From NCBI GenBank assembly GCA_030916885.1, contig JAUPVT010000050.1:1-34472 (forward strand): a DNA stretch of 34,472 nt, in the 5' to 3' direction. The stretch is from Chlamydiota bacterium. GTDB lineage: Bacteria > Chlamydiota > Chlamydiia > Chlamydiales > Rhabdochlamydiaceae. A program made the position numbers and the translations under genes. The notes below the pieces were generated by a model. That model was not told the DNA's origin, did not search any database, and saw only the letters and a list, made by a program, of their open reading frames with translations. Below, in pieces: positions 8,251-16,057 of this stretch; positions within the stretch are counted from its first letter, which is position 1; each line of letters starts with the position of its first letter.

Positions 8251-8638
8251 GATGCTTCCTTGCTTGTTTAAAAATACTTTTTGATTCTGGAAAGGAAATT
8301 TGCTTCATTGCTTCGTTTAAATCAAACCAGTTTGCTTTTATAATTTCATCTGTCTGACATTTCAAGATCCCTGTTACAAAAGCTGAAAAATAAGTAACCG
8401 TCTTTCTTTTCTCTTGAAAAGAATAGCTTTCTATAAAAGGCTCTAGAGAAAGAAATCGCTCAACACGTAAACCAGTCTCTTCTTTTAATTCGCGAATAGC
8501 GGTTTCTTGAGCAGTTTCTGTTTTTTCAGCTCTTCCTTTTGGAAAACCCCAGTGTTGTCCATTTAAGTGCTGAATTAACAACACTTGCCATTTCCCTTTT
8601 AATTTGCGAAAAGGGATAATTCCAAAAGAAGTTATCAT
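8231..8638 (-). CDS. Nudix hydrolase (Ap4A hydrolase-like)
   Basis: 135 aa with a complete Nudix box: G35, E41, then R49-E50-L51, E53-E54 and G56 (GX5EX7REUXEEXGU). The preceding HWGFPKGRAEK is typical of the MutT and diadenosine-tetraphosphatase type. The expected reaction is Mg-dependent hydrolysis of a nucleoside diphosphate derivative; Ap4A is the likely substrate by family resemblance. It starts 3 bases after the fabF stop with no clear Shine-Dalgarno, so translation probably depends on fabF. I recall a Nudix gene next to fabF in C. trachomatis too. Confidence 0.9.
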   Translation of the reverse strand: MITSFGIIPFRKLKGKWQVLLIQHLNGQHWGFPKGRAEKTETAQETAIRELKEETGLRVERFLSLEPFIESYSFQEKRKTVTYFSAFVTGILKCQTDEIIKANWFDLNEAMKQISFPESKSIFKQARKHLDGYIT

Positions 8639-8641
8639 CGT

Positions 8642-9892
8642 TTAATAGGGAGCAAAGACTAAACTAGAATTGTGCCCACCAAAACCAAAAGAATTGCTAA
8701 GAGCTGCAGTTACTTGATGGGGCGTGGCTTTTACAACAATGTCCAGATCTTGTATTTCCTCTTCTGGTTCTTCTAAATTAATTGTAGGGTGTAATATTCC
8801 TTGTCGCATTTGCTGAATCAGAGCTATTGCTTCAATCCCTCCTGCTGCACCAAGACAATGCCCAATCATCGATTTAGTAGCATTTATTTTAATATTTGCA
8901 GCATGTGCCTTAAAGGTTTGTTTAATTCCTCGTATCTCACATAGATCCCCTACTTGCGTAGAAGTTGCGTGCGCATTGATATAATTAATCTGCTCTTTTG
9001 ATATACCAGAATTTTTAATTGCCTTCTCCATACATAGCTGGCCCCCCCATCCATCTGCTAGAGGAGATGTCATATGAAAGGCATCACAATTAATCGCGCC
9101 ACCTAGATACTCACATAAAATAGGCGCTTTTCTTGCTAAAGCATGTTCTAGGCTCTCTAAAACTAAAACACCCGCGCCTTCTCCAATAACAAATCCATCT
9201 CTTTTCTTGTCCCAAGGTCTAGAGGCTTTTTGAGGGTCTTCATTATATTGCGATAAAGCGTGGCAAGCAACAAATCCCCCTACTCCGATTTGATTAATAG
9301 GAGCCTCTGTTCCTCCACATAACATAAGATCGGCTTCTCCACGAAAAATATGCTCTGCTGCTGCATGAATAGAATAGTTCGCGGTAGCACAAGCTGTAGA
9401 AATGGAATAATTAGGTCCCATAAAACCCAATTCAATTCCCAGTAAAGCACCTGCCATATTGGTAATAATAAAAGGAACAAAAAAAGGTGTAAGACGTTTA
9501 AACCCTTCTTTTATAAGAATTTGAGTGCCATTATAAAACATATGCATTCCACCCATACCAGAGCCTACAATCACACCACAGCGTTGTTTATTTAACTCTG
9601 ATAATAACTCAGGGGTTAGAAGTTGGGCTTGCTGTAGGGCCTTTTTTCCCGCTACAATTGCATACCGAATAAAAGGATCAACGCGTCTTGCTTGCTTTTT
9701 GTCTAAATAATCACCCACTTCAAAATTGCGAATGCTAGCAGAAAATCTAGTAGGGTAATCTTGACAGGGAAATTCTTCAATAGGGATAACTCCACTTTTT
9801 CCCGCTAGAAGCTGTTGATAAAACGTCTCTACATCTGTGCCAAAACAAGATGCAAGGCCCATTCCTGTAACAACAACCCGTTTTTTTGCCAT
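8642..9892 (-). CDS. fabF: 3-oxoacyl-[ACP] synthase II
   Basis: Elongates acyl-ACP with malonyl-ACP in type II fatty acid synthesis. From the ATG at 9892 it is 416 aa, normal for FabF. Catalytic Cys168 is in STACAT, with His residues in NAHATST and in NATKSMIGHCLGAAG, and the C-terminal NSFGFGGHN. The frame extends 23 codons further upstream, but MAKKRVVVTG is the classical N-terminus and GGGAG lies 7 bases before it, so I place the start there. A good promoter lies just upstream. It heads a four-gene run with Nudix, GT-like and bioY. Confidence 0.97.
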   Translation of the reverse strand: MAKKRVVVTGMGLASCFGTDVETFYQQLLAGKSGVIPIEEFPCQDYPTRFSASIRNFEVGDYLDKKQARRVDPFIRYAIVAGKKALQQAQLLTPELLSELNKQRCGVIVGSGMGGMHMFYNGTQILIKEGFKRLTPFFVPFIITNMAGALLGIELGFMGPNYSISTACATANYSIHAAAEHIFRGEADLMLCGGTEAPINQIGVGGFVACHALSQYNEDPQKASRPWDKKRDGFVIGEGAGVLVLESLEHALARKAPILCEYLGGAINCDAFHMTSPLADGWGGQLCMEKAIKNSGISKEQINYINAHATSTQVGDLCEIRGIKQTFKAHAANIKINATKSMIGHCLGAAGGIEAIALIQQMRQGILHPTINLEEPEEEIQDLDIVVKATPHQVTAALSNSFGFGGHNSSLVFAPY

Positions 9893-9921
9893 AAAAAGCT
9901 CCCTATAAAATAAGCAGCTAG

Positions 9922-9949
9922 GATATACAAAATGGGTTAATTTTTGCAA
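9922..9949 (-). promoter_or_regulatory. fabF: Promoter of fabF operon
   Basis: TTGCAA (9949-9944) and TATATC (9927-9922) on the minus strand are 16 bases apart, about 30 bases before the fabF ATG. It falls in the 116-base gap after rsfS, so the fabF run is probably transcribed independently of the genes upstream. Confidence 0.6.
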
Positions 9950-10008
9950 CTTGAGAAACAAGATGTAGTTTCTGTTAGTACAAAATATACTAAAAAAAAT
10001 TTGATTCT

Positions 10009-10383
10009 TTAAACCTGCTTATCCGATTCAATATTGATTTCTAAATCTAGAATAGAGCCCTTGTTCCATAACTCTTCTAAGTCGTATCGTTCCCTTAAAC
10101 CAGGTTCAAAGATATGAACCACAGTATGCGAGTAATCGATAGCAGCCCAATCACCATTCTGCAGACCTTCTGTATAAGAGGGCTTAAGACCTATTTTCTT
10201 TAGTTCATCAACAATAGTGCTCGCAATAGCACTTACATGTTTGTCTACATTGCCTTCTGCAATAATGACAAAATCAGCAGAGCTAATGCCTCTTATATCA
10301 AGCGCTAAAATATTTTTTCCTTTTTTATCAAAAATAATCTGAGCAATTTGATTAAGATAGGGGGGAATTTCTTGAGTACTCAT
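10009..10383 (-). CDS. rsfS: Ribosomal silencing factor RsfS (YbeB/Iojap)
   Basis: 124 aa. Binds ribosomal protein uL14 on the 50S subunit and blocks subunit joining when nutrients are short. The family pattern is clear: KGKNILALDIRGISSADFVIIAEGNVDKHVSAIA, then GDWAAIDYSHTVVHIFEPGLRERYDLEELW. The ATG overlaps the nadD stop as ATGA. The nadD-rsfS pair is a common bacterial arrangement, which strengthens both calls. Confidence 0.95.
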   Translation of the reverse strand: MSTQEIPPYLNQIAQIIFDKKGKNILALDIRGISSADFVIIAEGNVDKHVSAIASTIVDELKKIGLKPSYTEGLQNGDWAAIDYSHTVVHIFEPGLRERYDLEELWNKGSILDLEINIESDKQV

Positions 10384-10991
10384 AGCTTTGAAGAGTATAG
10401 GTGATTTAATTGAATATAGTCTAGTATCTTTGTAGGTACAAGATGTTTACAAATTTTTTTTTGCTGCAAGCGCTGACGTATCATTTTACCACTAATTTCC
10501 ATTAAAGGAATTTTTACAAATCCCTTTTTAATCTTGATCTTTGATTGAGAAGACAACTTAAGATCGATGGATTGAGAGGTGGTAAATCGCGAGGCTGTTA
10601 GGGGAGTTGCAAGGTTTAAGATCTCTTCTACTTGATTCCAAAGATGTAAGTTGGGTAAAAGATCTTCCCCTAATAAAAGGAAGAGATCTATTTCTTCATT
10701 TTTTTTTAATCTCTTAACCGTATCTATTGTATAAGGTTTCTGCATTTGAATTTCCCAGTTTAGCAAAGTGAATGAGGAAATCTCCTCAATAATCAATTGC
10801 AGCATGCGAACACGATGTTCTATGGAAGTATAAGGGACTTTAAAAGCAGTGCTTTTGGCAGGGCAAATGAAAATTTGGTCTAGCTGAGCGCTTTCTAATA
10901 AATTCACTGCCAGATTTAAATGGCCAAAATGAAAAGGGTCAAAACTGCCACCAAATAAACCAATTTTTTGCTTTCTCAAAGAATAGCCCAT
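10380..10991 (-). CDS. nadD: Nicotinate-nucleotide adenylyltransferase
   Basis: Makes deamido-NAD from nicotinate mononucleotide and ATP. 203 aa. GGSFDPFHFGH at 14-24 is the nucleotidyltransferase HxGH-type motif, and ISGKMIRQRL near the C-terminus corresponds to the ISxTxIRxR motif, here with Gly/Lys variation. It overlaps the HAD phosphatase start upstream by 16 bases and rsfS by 4. Chlamydiaceae are generally thought to import NAD rather than make it, so nadD points to an environmental chlamydia with at least part of the NAD pathway. The partners nadE and nadC/pncB are not in the window. Confidence 0.93.
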   Translation of the reverse strand: MGYSLRKQKIGLFGGSFDPFHFGHLNLAVNLLESAQLDQIFICPAKSTAFKVPYTSIEHRVRMLQLIIEEISSFTLLNWEIQMQKPYTIDTVKRLKKNEEIDLFLLLGEDLLPNLHLWNQVEEILNLATPLTASRFTTSQSIDLKLSSQSKIKIKKGFVKIPLMEISGKMIRQRLQQKKICKHLVPTKILDYIQLNHLYSSKL

Positions 10992-11641
10992 CCATTTTTA
11001 TCAGCAACCTTCTTAAGCACTCGATCAGGATTCACTCCAATTGCTGTTCCCGCAGCTTCTAAAAAGGGTAAATCTAAATGGCTATCAGAATAAGCTGTGA
11101 TATTTTTATGATCAACACAGAGCTTTTGTGCCATTTCTAACATGTGAAAGGCTTTTTGCTTACCTGCTAGAACAAATCCAACAGAGGAGAGCTTGCCTTC
11201 AGCATCAATTGCATAATCAGTTGCCTTCCAAGCATGAAATCCTAACTTTAAAGCAAACTTTTTTACTAAAAAATCAGGAGAGTTTGATAAGAGAAGAGTA
11301 TAATGTCCTAAATGTTGAGCCAGTTTCAAATGAACAACCGAAGGTAAATAAAGCAACTGATTAAAATATTCTTCAACAAATAGATCCGCTGCTTGCTCTA
11401 AAAGGGATAACTGACGCCCAGATAATGTCTGAAAAAAAATTGCTCGATGCAACTCAAGCAAATTTTTTTCCAGTATGTAGTAACGAAAATAAGAATAAAC
11501 AGCATAAATTAAATGACTATAGTTTAACATGTTTTGTCTAATTAAATAGCGACAAAAAGCTAAGCTACAATTACAAGTTGTTAAGGTGTAATCTAAATCA
11601 AATACACTTAAATGCATCGAGTTCTTATTTAGATTAAGCAT
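10976..11641 (-). CDS. HAD-superfamily (subfamily IB, SerB-like) phosphatase
   Basis: 221 aa. Motif I is FDLDYTL with nucleophile D15 and D17, motif II is LLLSNSP, motif III is the lysine in AGKQKA, and motif IV is YSDSHLDLPFLEAAG. The helical insert after motif I is the C1-type cap of the SerB/phosphoserine-phosphatase-like group. The likely reaction is hydrolysis of a small phosphomonoester; the substrate is not readable from sequence. The start may be the first ATG or the ATG eight codons later (MHLSVFDLD), which would put motif I at the usual distance from the N-terminus. It starts 9 bases after the coiled-coil gene and overlaps nadD. Confidence 0.88.
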   Translation of the reverse strand: MLNLNKNSMHLSVFDLDYTLTTCNCSLAFCRYLIRQNMLNYSHLIYAVYSYFRYYILEKNLLELHRAIFFQTLSGRQLSLLEQAADLFVEEYFNQLLYLPSVVHLKLAQHLGHYTLLLSNSPDFLVKKFALKLGFHAWKATDYAIDAEGKLSSVGFVLAGKQKAFHMLEMAQKLCVDHKNITAYSDSHLDLPFLEAAGTAIGVNPDRVLKKVADKNGWAIL

Positions 11642-11650
11642 TGACTTCTG

Positions 11651-13351
11651 TCAAATCTCCATCTCCGCTATCTGTTTGATTTTTTTCTTTATATCAAAAA
11701 TCGAACTATTAATTTTTTCCAGAATACTTTTATCGGTTTCCATTAGATCTCTATACATGATTGTTTTTTCAAAGTCAAGACCAGAACCTCCTAATAGTTT
11801 ACGATACTGTTCTAGTTGTTCTTTTAATTCCTTGCGCCTATTTTTCTTTTCAAAAAGAACAATATGTAACTGGTCAAGTGTTTTTTGGTCATCCTCTGAT
11901 AACAACATCAAAGTTTTTTCTTTGTTATCGTTAATTAAGTCTTTAATCCGTTTAAAAAGTCTCTCCAACATTTGCTTTTCAGATTGCTTCCACTGAAGCT
12001 GTTGAAAACATTCTTCCAAAGCCTTATTTTGCGAAGTTAATTGTTCAAGACTTAATTCACTAGCTCCCTGTATTAAACTCTTCAAGTCACAACTAAGTTT
12101 TTCTAAACGATCTTTTTTTTCTTTCTCTTTTTCTTGCAGTTTTTGCAAGTGTATTTGTTCCGTCTCACGAGCTTTTTCTAAAACAGGTTTTTTCACATTG
12201 TATAATTGCTCTTTGAGTATTTGTACTTCTTGTCGTCCCAATAGTACAGTCCTCATAAAAGTTAAAATTTCTGTTATTTGTTGATCACACTCTTGAAGTG
12301 ATGTCTCTTCATGAATAGAAGCTGCAAATACTTGGATTTTTTCTGCTATTAGATCAAATCCTTGTTTAAAAAGAAGCTTTTTCTCTTGGGTTTCTTTTTT
12401 TCTTTCTTTCTCATAATTTTTGATCTCATCCCAACAAGTGCTTAACTTAACACGCGTTTCGCTAAAAACATGGGTATTTAGCGTCAAAACTTTAGCAATT
12501 TGCTGTAAATATTTAATTTCTTCTCTTAAAACATATCCTGGAAGTTGCTTCATCTCCCCTTCACGAAATTGAGAATATACAAAATACTCTACATCTTGAC
12601 TAAATTGCTCAGAAATTTGCTTGATTAGCTCTTTACGTCTAGGAAAAACTTGATTTCCACATACAGAAAGTCTTTCTAGCAATTTATTTTTTATTCGAAT
12701 ACGCATTTCTGTCTTAAGAAGTTCTTTACGCAAAGAATTAATTTTTACAGCCAATGCATTTAATAATTGCAATTCGCGTTGAATAACCGTATAAAATTCT
12801 CTGTTTTTTTGAAGGGAAAAACATTCTTCAGGAAGTACAATATCTGCAATTAGCTCAAGCACTACGTTCATGTCTGCTACATCTTTTTCTAGTGCTTGAA
12901 TGGCTAATTCGATTTGTTCAACTGCAAATGCTGACTGCTGATCTACAATTTCCTTTAATTGTTTGGCTTCAGAAGCTAATTCAATATAAGAATTCCATAA
13001 ATCAGCGCGAATTGAGACAGGCATATCTTCTTTAAATAAAGAAAGACAGAGTTTTCTAACTTCCCAAAAATCCTTAAAACGAGGAGAGCTTCCTTGAGAT
13101 AGGGCTTGACGCATAAATTCCAGATTTAATCGGATCTTTTTTTCACTGTTTATTTCACCGTGAAATTGCTCAAGAAACTCCATTAATGAATAGGTACTAG
13201 TTTTTTCCTTCATATCGTTTAAGTAAGCATCAGACACGTCTTCTTGAGAATTATCTTTTTCGCTTTGTTTCTGCTTCGCAGTAAGTTCAGCAATACCGTC
13301 ATTGCTGAAGTTCTTTCCGGATTCGCCTTTCATATCGTGATCTGAATTCAT
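11651..13351 (-). CDS. Large coiled-coil protein, unknown
   Basis: 566 aa, almost entirely charged heptad-like helix from about residue 120 to the C-terminus, rich in Glu, Lys, Leu and Gln, with no membrane segment. No catalytic motif is visible. The first 60 residues are polar and probably disordered. The start could be either of two ATGs (M1 or M7); neither has a good Shine-Dalgarno. Its position between miaA and the nadD/rsfS/fabF genes matches a hypothetical gene that I recall in the same place in Chlamydia, so it is probably a conserved chlamydial protein. It may be a scaffold or cytoskeletal element, but that is a guess from the coiled coil. Confidence 0.8.
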   Translation of the reverse strand: MNSDHDMKGESGKNFSNDGIAELTAKQKQSEKDNSQEDVSDAYLNDMKEKTSTYSLMEFLEQFHGEINSEKKIRLNLEFMRQALSQGSSPRFKDFWEVRKLCLSLFKEDMPVSIRADLWNSYIELASEAKQLKEIVDQQSAFAVEQIELAIQALEKDVADMNVVLELIADIVLPEECFSLQKNREFYTVIQRELQLLNALAVKINSLRKELLKTEMRIRIKNKLLERLSVCGNQVFPRRKELIKQISEQFSQDVEYFVYSQFREGEMKQLPGYVLREEIKYLQQIAKVLTLNTHVFSETRVKLSTCWDEIKNYEKERKKETQEKKLLFKQGFDLIAEKIQVFAASIHEETSLQECDQQITEILTFMRTVLLGRQEVQILKEQLYNVKKPVLEKARETEQIHLQKLQEKEKEKKDRLEKLSCDLKSLIQGASELSLEQLTSQNKALEECFQQLQWKQSEKQMLERLFKRIKDLINDNKEKTLMLLSEDDQKTLDQLHIVLFEKKNRRKELKEQLEQYRKLLGGSGLDFEKTIMYRDLMETDKSILEKINSSIFDIKKKIKQIAEMEI

Positions 13352-13528
13352 TGTACTGATGGTTGTGTTCTGTTTCAGAAAAAATTGGTTTTAAAGTTAT
13401 AAACAGAAAAATACTAAATCATCTTAGTTTTTTGGTGAAGGATGAACCTATCATTAACAAATTTATTTTGCAAAAAATAACAAAATAGCTTATGTAGTAT
13501 TTTTTTTTATATAAAAAAAGCAAAAAAT

Positions 13529-14560
13529 TTAAAAGCTTTGCTCATAATCTCTAATGATTATTTCAGCCGCTATTTCTACTGAAACTTTATTAAGGTTCAA
13601 CCAGCGAAATAAGGGCTCTTTACGAAACCAGGTAAATTGTCTTTTAGCATATCTTCTTGAAGCTTGTTTAAAAAGTATAATAAATTGTTGCCAGTCTTCT
13701 TGTGCTTGAGGTGATTGTAAGTAGCTTAAACATTGCCGATAACCAATTGCCTGGGAAGCGGTTTGATTTTTGCTTAATCCTTGCAATTCTAACTGCTTTA
13801 CTTCTTCAACAAATCCCTTTTCTAGCATTTCATCACATCTTTTTTCAATTCTAGGATATAAAATCTCTTTTGGCATGTATAAAAACCAACAACGAAAATC
13901 ATACGTCTCTGATAACTCTGAAATAACCGGTAGCAGGGATGACACCTTACTTTTAGTCACAGAAATAATCTCTAAAGCACGGACAATTTTTTGTCTATCT
14001 TTCGATGTAACAGTCATTGCATAATCTGGATCCAATGCTTTTAAACGATCATAAAGCGCTTCTGTACCTAGCGTATCCATCTCTATTTCTATCTTTGCTC
14101 GCAAGTCCGGCTCAGATGGGGGGCCACTGGGGGGGCCGTAGATTAAAGAATGAATGTAGAAACCGGTCCCACCAACTATAATGGGGACCGCTCCTAGATC
14201 TAGGATCTCTTTAATTGCTGAATTTGCTTCCTTATAAAACTCTACCACATTGAATGTTTCATCTAAACATCGACTATCAATCAAGTGGTGAACAACTTCG
14301 CTTCTCTCCTCTAAACTGGCCTTAGCGGTACCAATATCCATCCCTCGATAAACTTGCATAGAATCGGCTGAAATAATCTCACCGCCAATTGCCTTAGCCA
14401 TTAATAAAGATAATGCGGTTTTACCTACCCCTGTGGGCCCTGCAATGATGATTACTTTTTTCTTTTGAGACCTTGGAATCAATTTATGGGTTTGCTCTAA
14501 GGGGAACTGTGTTAATAAAAGCTGGAGTTCTTTATCTTCACAAATACCTGAAGTACCCAC
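13529..14560 (-). CDS. miaA: tRNA dimethylallyltransferase
   Basis: Transfers a dimethylallyl group to A37 of tRNAs reading UNN codons. 343 aa. P-loop GPTGVGKT is at 41-48, followed by ISADSMQVYRGMDIGTAK, then VGGTGFYIHSL and the C-terminal QASRRYAKRQFTWFRKE. The start is GTG at 14560: an in-frame TGA lies just upstream and no ATG is available before the P-loop. That leaves an N-terminal extension of about 30 residues before the fold. A GPPSGPPSEP stretch is encoded by runs of six and seven G/C bases, unusual in this AT-rich DNA. It lies between khpA and the coiled-coil gene. Confidence 0.95.
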   Translation of the reverse strand: MGTSGICEDKELQLLLTQFPLEQTHKLIPRSQKKKVIIIAGPTGVGKTALSLLMAKAIGGEIISADSMQVYRGMDIGTAKASLEERSEVVHHLIDSRCLDETFNVVEFYKEANSAIKEILDLGAVPIIVGGTGFYIHSLIYGPPSGPPSEPDLRAKIEIEMDTLGTEALYDRLKALDPDYAMTVTSKDRQKIVRALEIISVTKSKVSSLLPVISELSETYDFRCWFLYMPKEILYPRIEKRCDEMLEKGFVEEVKQLELQGLSKNQTASQAIGYRQCLSYLQSPQAQEDWQQFIILFKQASRRYAKRQFTWFRKEPLFRWLNLNKVSVEIAAEIIIRDYEQSF

Positions 14561-14658
14561 ATCTACTCTCTTTGTAACTCATATTGTGACTCTCTTAATT
14601 TAACATACCTCTTTTTTTTGGAAGCATACAAAAGAACCCTCTTGAATTCTAAAGTCAA

Positions 14659-14886
14659 TCAAACTACTTCTACCCTCACCCGGCAATTAAAACGCGCACC
14701 AATAGCGCCAACAATAATCCTTAAAGAGCGAATAGTACGTCCTTGCCTACCTACTACTTTAGCCACATCATGAGCAGAAACTCTCACTTCAATAGTTGTT
14801 TCTTTCTGATTATCAATTACTTGAACATTAACTTCTTCTGGAGAATCAACTATGTTTTTAATAATATAAGCAATAAATTCTTTCAT
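14659..14886 (-). CDS. khpA: KH-domain RNA-binding protein KhpA (YlqC family)
   Basis: 75 aa, a single KH domain with the GxxG loop GRQG at 46-49 within VAKVVGRQGRTIRSLRIIV, which is diagnostic of the KhpA/UPF0109 family. These proteins bind RNA, often as a heterodimer with KhpB, and affect cell elongation and division in Gram-positive bacteria. Full length for the family. In many bacteria it neighbours rpsP or rimM; here it lies between ftsQ and miaA. Confidence 0.9.
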   Translation of the reverse strand: MKEFIAYIIKNIVDSPEEVNVQVIDNQKETTIEVRVSAHDVAKVVGRQGRTIRSLRIIVGAIGARFNCRVRVEVV

Positions 14887-14994
14887 AATTTTAAATTATC
14901 CTAATGGTACTATTTGAAAAAATCTGGTTAAACACATTCATAGCTAACATATTAATTGAGCTTCAATAAGATATCACTAAAAAATAAAAGGGAA

Positions 14995-15012
14995 ATATCT
15001 TTTATAAGATAT
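14995..15012. terminator. AT-rich hairpin between ftsQ and khpA
   Basis: A perfect 7-bp stem, ATATCTT / AAGATAT, with a 4-base loop is followed on the plus strand by eight A residues and on the minus strand by a TTTCCCTTTTATTTTTT run. It could terminate the ftsQ-end transcript, but it is weak because it contains only one G-C pair. Confidence 0.35.
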
Positions 15013-15130
15013 AAAAAAAATTGAATTCTTGCAAAGAGAACTCGTTAAAGAGTATAGCTCAAATTAACCCTTCTTGCGTCTTGAATCAGAAGACGAACCA
15101 AAACAGCACTAGCTGTCATCGTTCTGAGAT

Positions 15131-16057
15131 TTAAGACGCACTTTGCACAAAAGCTAATTTTGACAAACGTAGATCGATTACCTTCTCTCTTAATCGTAAA
15201 AAAGGCTGATTTATTTGTAAGATTATATTTTTTTTTTCTTGCTCAATCAACTCCTCTTTTAAATTCAAATAATTAATAAGCTGCTCTCTATAATTCTTTG
15301 TGCCTAAACGAAGAAGATGAGGGAAAACAATTTGTTGTTCTAGTCCATTGTGCCATTGCACAATGACATTATCCACTGTTAGAACAATCTCTCTTTTGCC
15401 ACAACTAGAGGCAAATGCTTGACAAAGATCAATGCGTACCACATGGGATAATCCTATTTCATGAATCAGCTCAAGCAAAGAAAAAGCCAGATTTATATAA
15501 GTACCTGTCATGGCTTCTTTCCATCTTACAACCGGTTTATTAGAATCCGTAGACTGCCTGCCAAAAGAAGATAGACCAAAATAGATATAGGGCAGGTTTT
15601 TAGGAGAAAGAAAAGGATAAAAAGGAAAAGGATAACCTGCTTTATCCATTACCACATTTTCGTAGTCCTCAATCCATGCAACTGGTTGACGGATCGTATA
15701 ATCTATATAAAGAGCAGCAGGCTTTAATACCTTTACATCTGCTTGAGCAATTAAAGGAGAAGAAAGCAAACGCTGTTTAGCCACCTCTTCATTGAAAAAA
15801 ACTACACTAGTTGGAACATCTCGAGAAATCTGCAAAATTTCTGCTAGATATTCTGTTTTTAAAGCTTCTTTTTGTGGACCTGTTTGGATAATGGAGTGGA
15901 TTTGATTATCATAGCTAAAAGCTTTCTGGTATTTTTTCTTTAAATACTGTTTTAGGTAAGCGAAAGACCCTCCTGTACATAAAAGTGTAGAAACAATGAT
16001 CCAACCAATTGCACAAGAAAGAGATAACCGCGTAGAAAGTTTGAATCGAGATAGCAT
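15131..16057 (-). CDS. ftsQ: Cell division protein FtsQ/DivIB
   Basis: 308 aa bitopic membrane protein of the divisome. A short cytoplasmic N-terminus is followed by one membrane helix at about 13-34, then a periplasmic POTRA-like region (SRDVPTSVVFFNEEVAKQRLLSSPLIAQADVKVLKP) and the beta domain containing IRQPVAWIEDYENVVMDKAGYPF, the typical FtsQ segment. Sequence divergence is high, as expected for FtsQ. The ATG follows directly after the murC stop, so it is cotranscribed. It is the last gene of the minus-strand cell-wall cluster. Confidence 0.88.
   Translation of the reverse strand: MLSRFKLSTRLSLSCAIGWIIVSTLLCTGGSFAYLKQYLKKKYQKAFSYDNQIHSIIQTGPQKEALKTEYLAEILQISRDVPTSVVFFNEEVAKQRLLSSPLIAQADVKVLKPAALYIDYTIRQPVAWIEDYENVVMDKAGYPFPFYPFLSPKNLPYIYFGLSSFGRQSTDSNKPVVRWKEAMTGTYINLAFSLLELIHEIGLSHVVRIDLCQAFASSCGKREIVLTVDNVIVQWHNGLEQQIVFPHLLRLGTKNYREQLINYLNLKEELIEQEKKNIILQINQPFLRLREKVIDLRLSKLAFVQSAS

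Noticed and set aside
9893-9961. 23-codon N-terminal extension of fabF
   Set aside because: The promoter (9922-9949) lies inside it, and the internal ATG at 9892 has an RBS and the classical FabF N-terminus.
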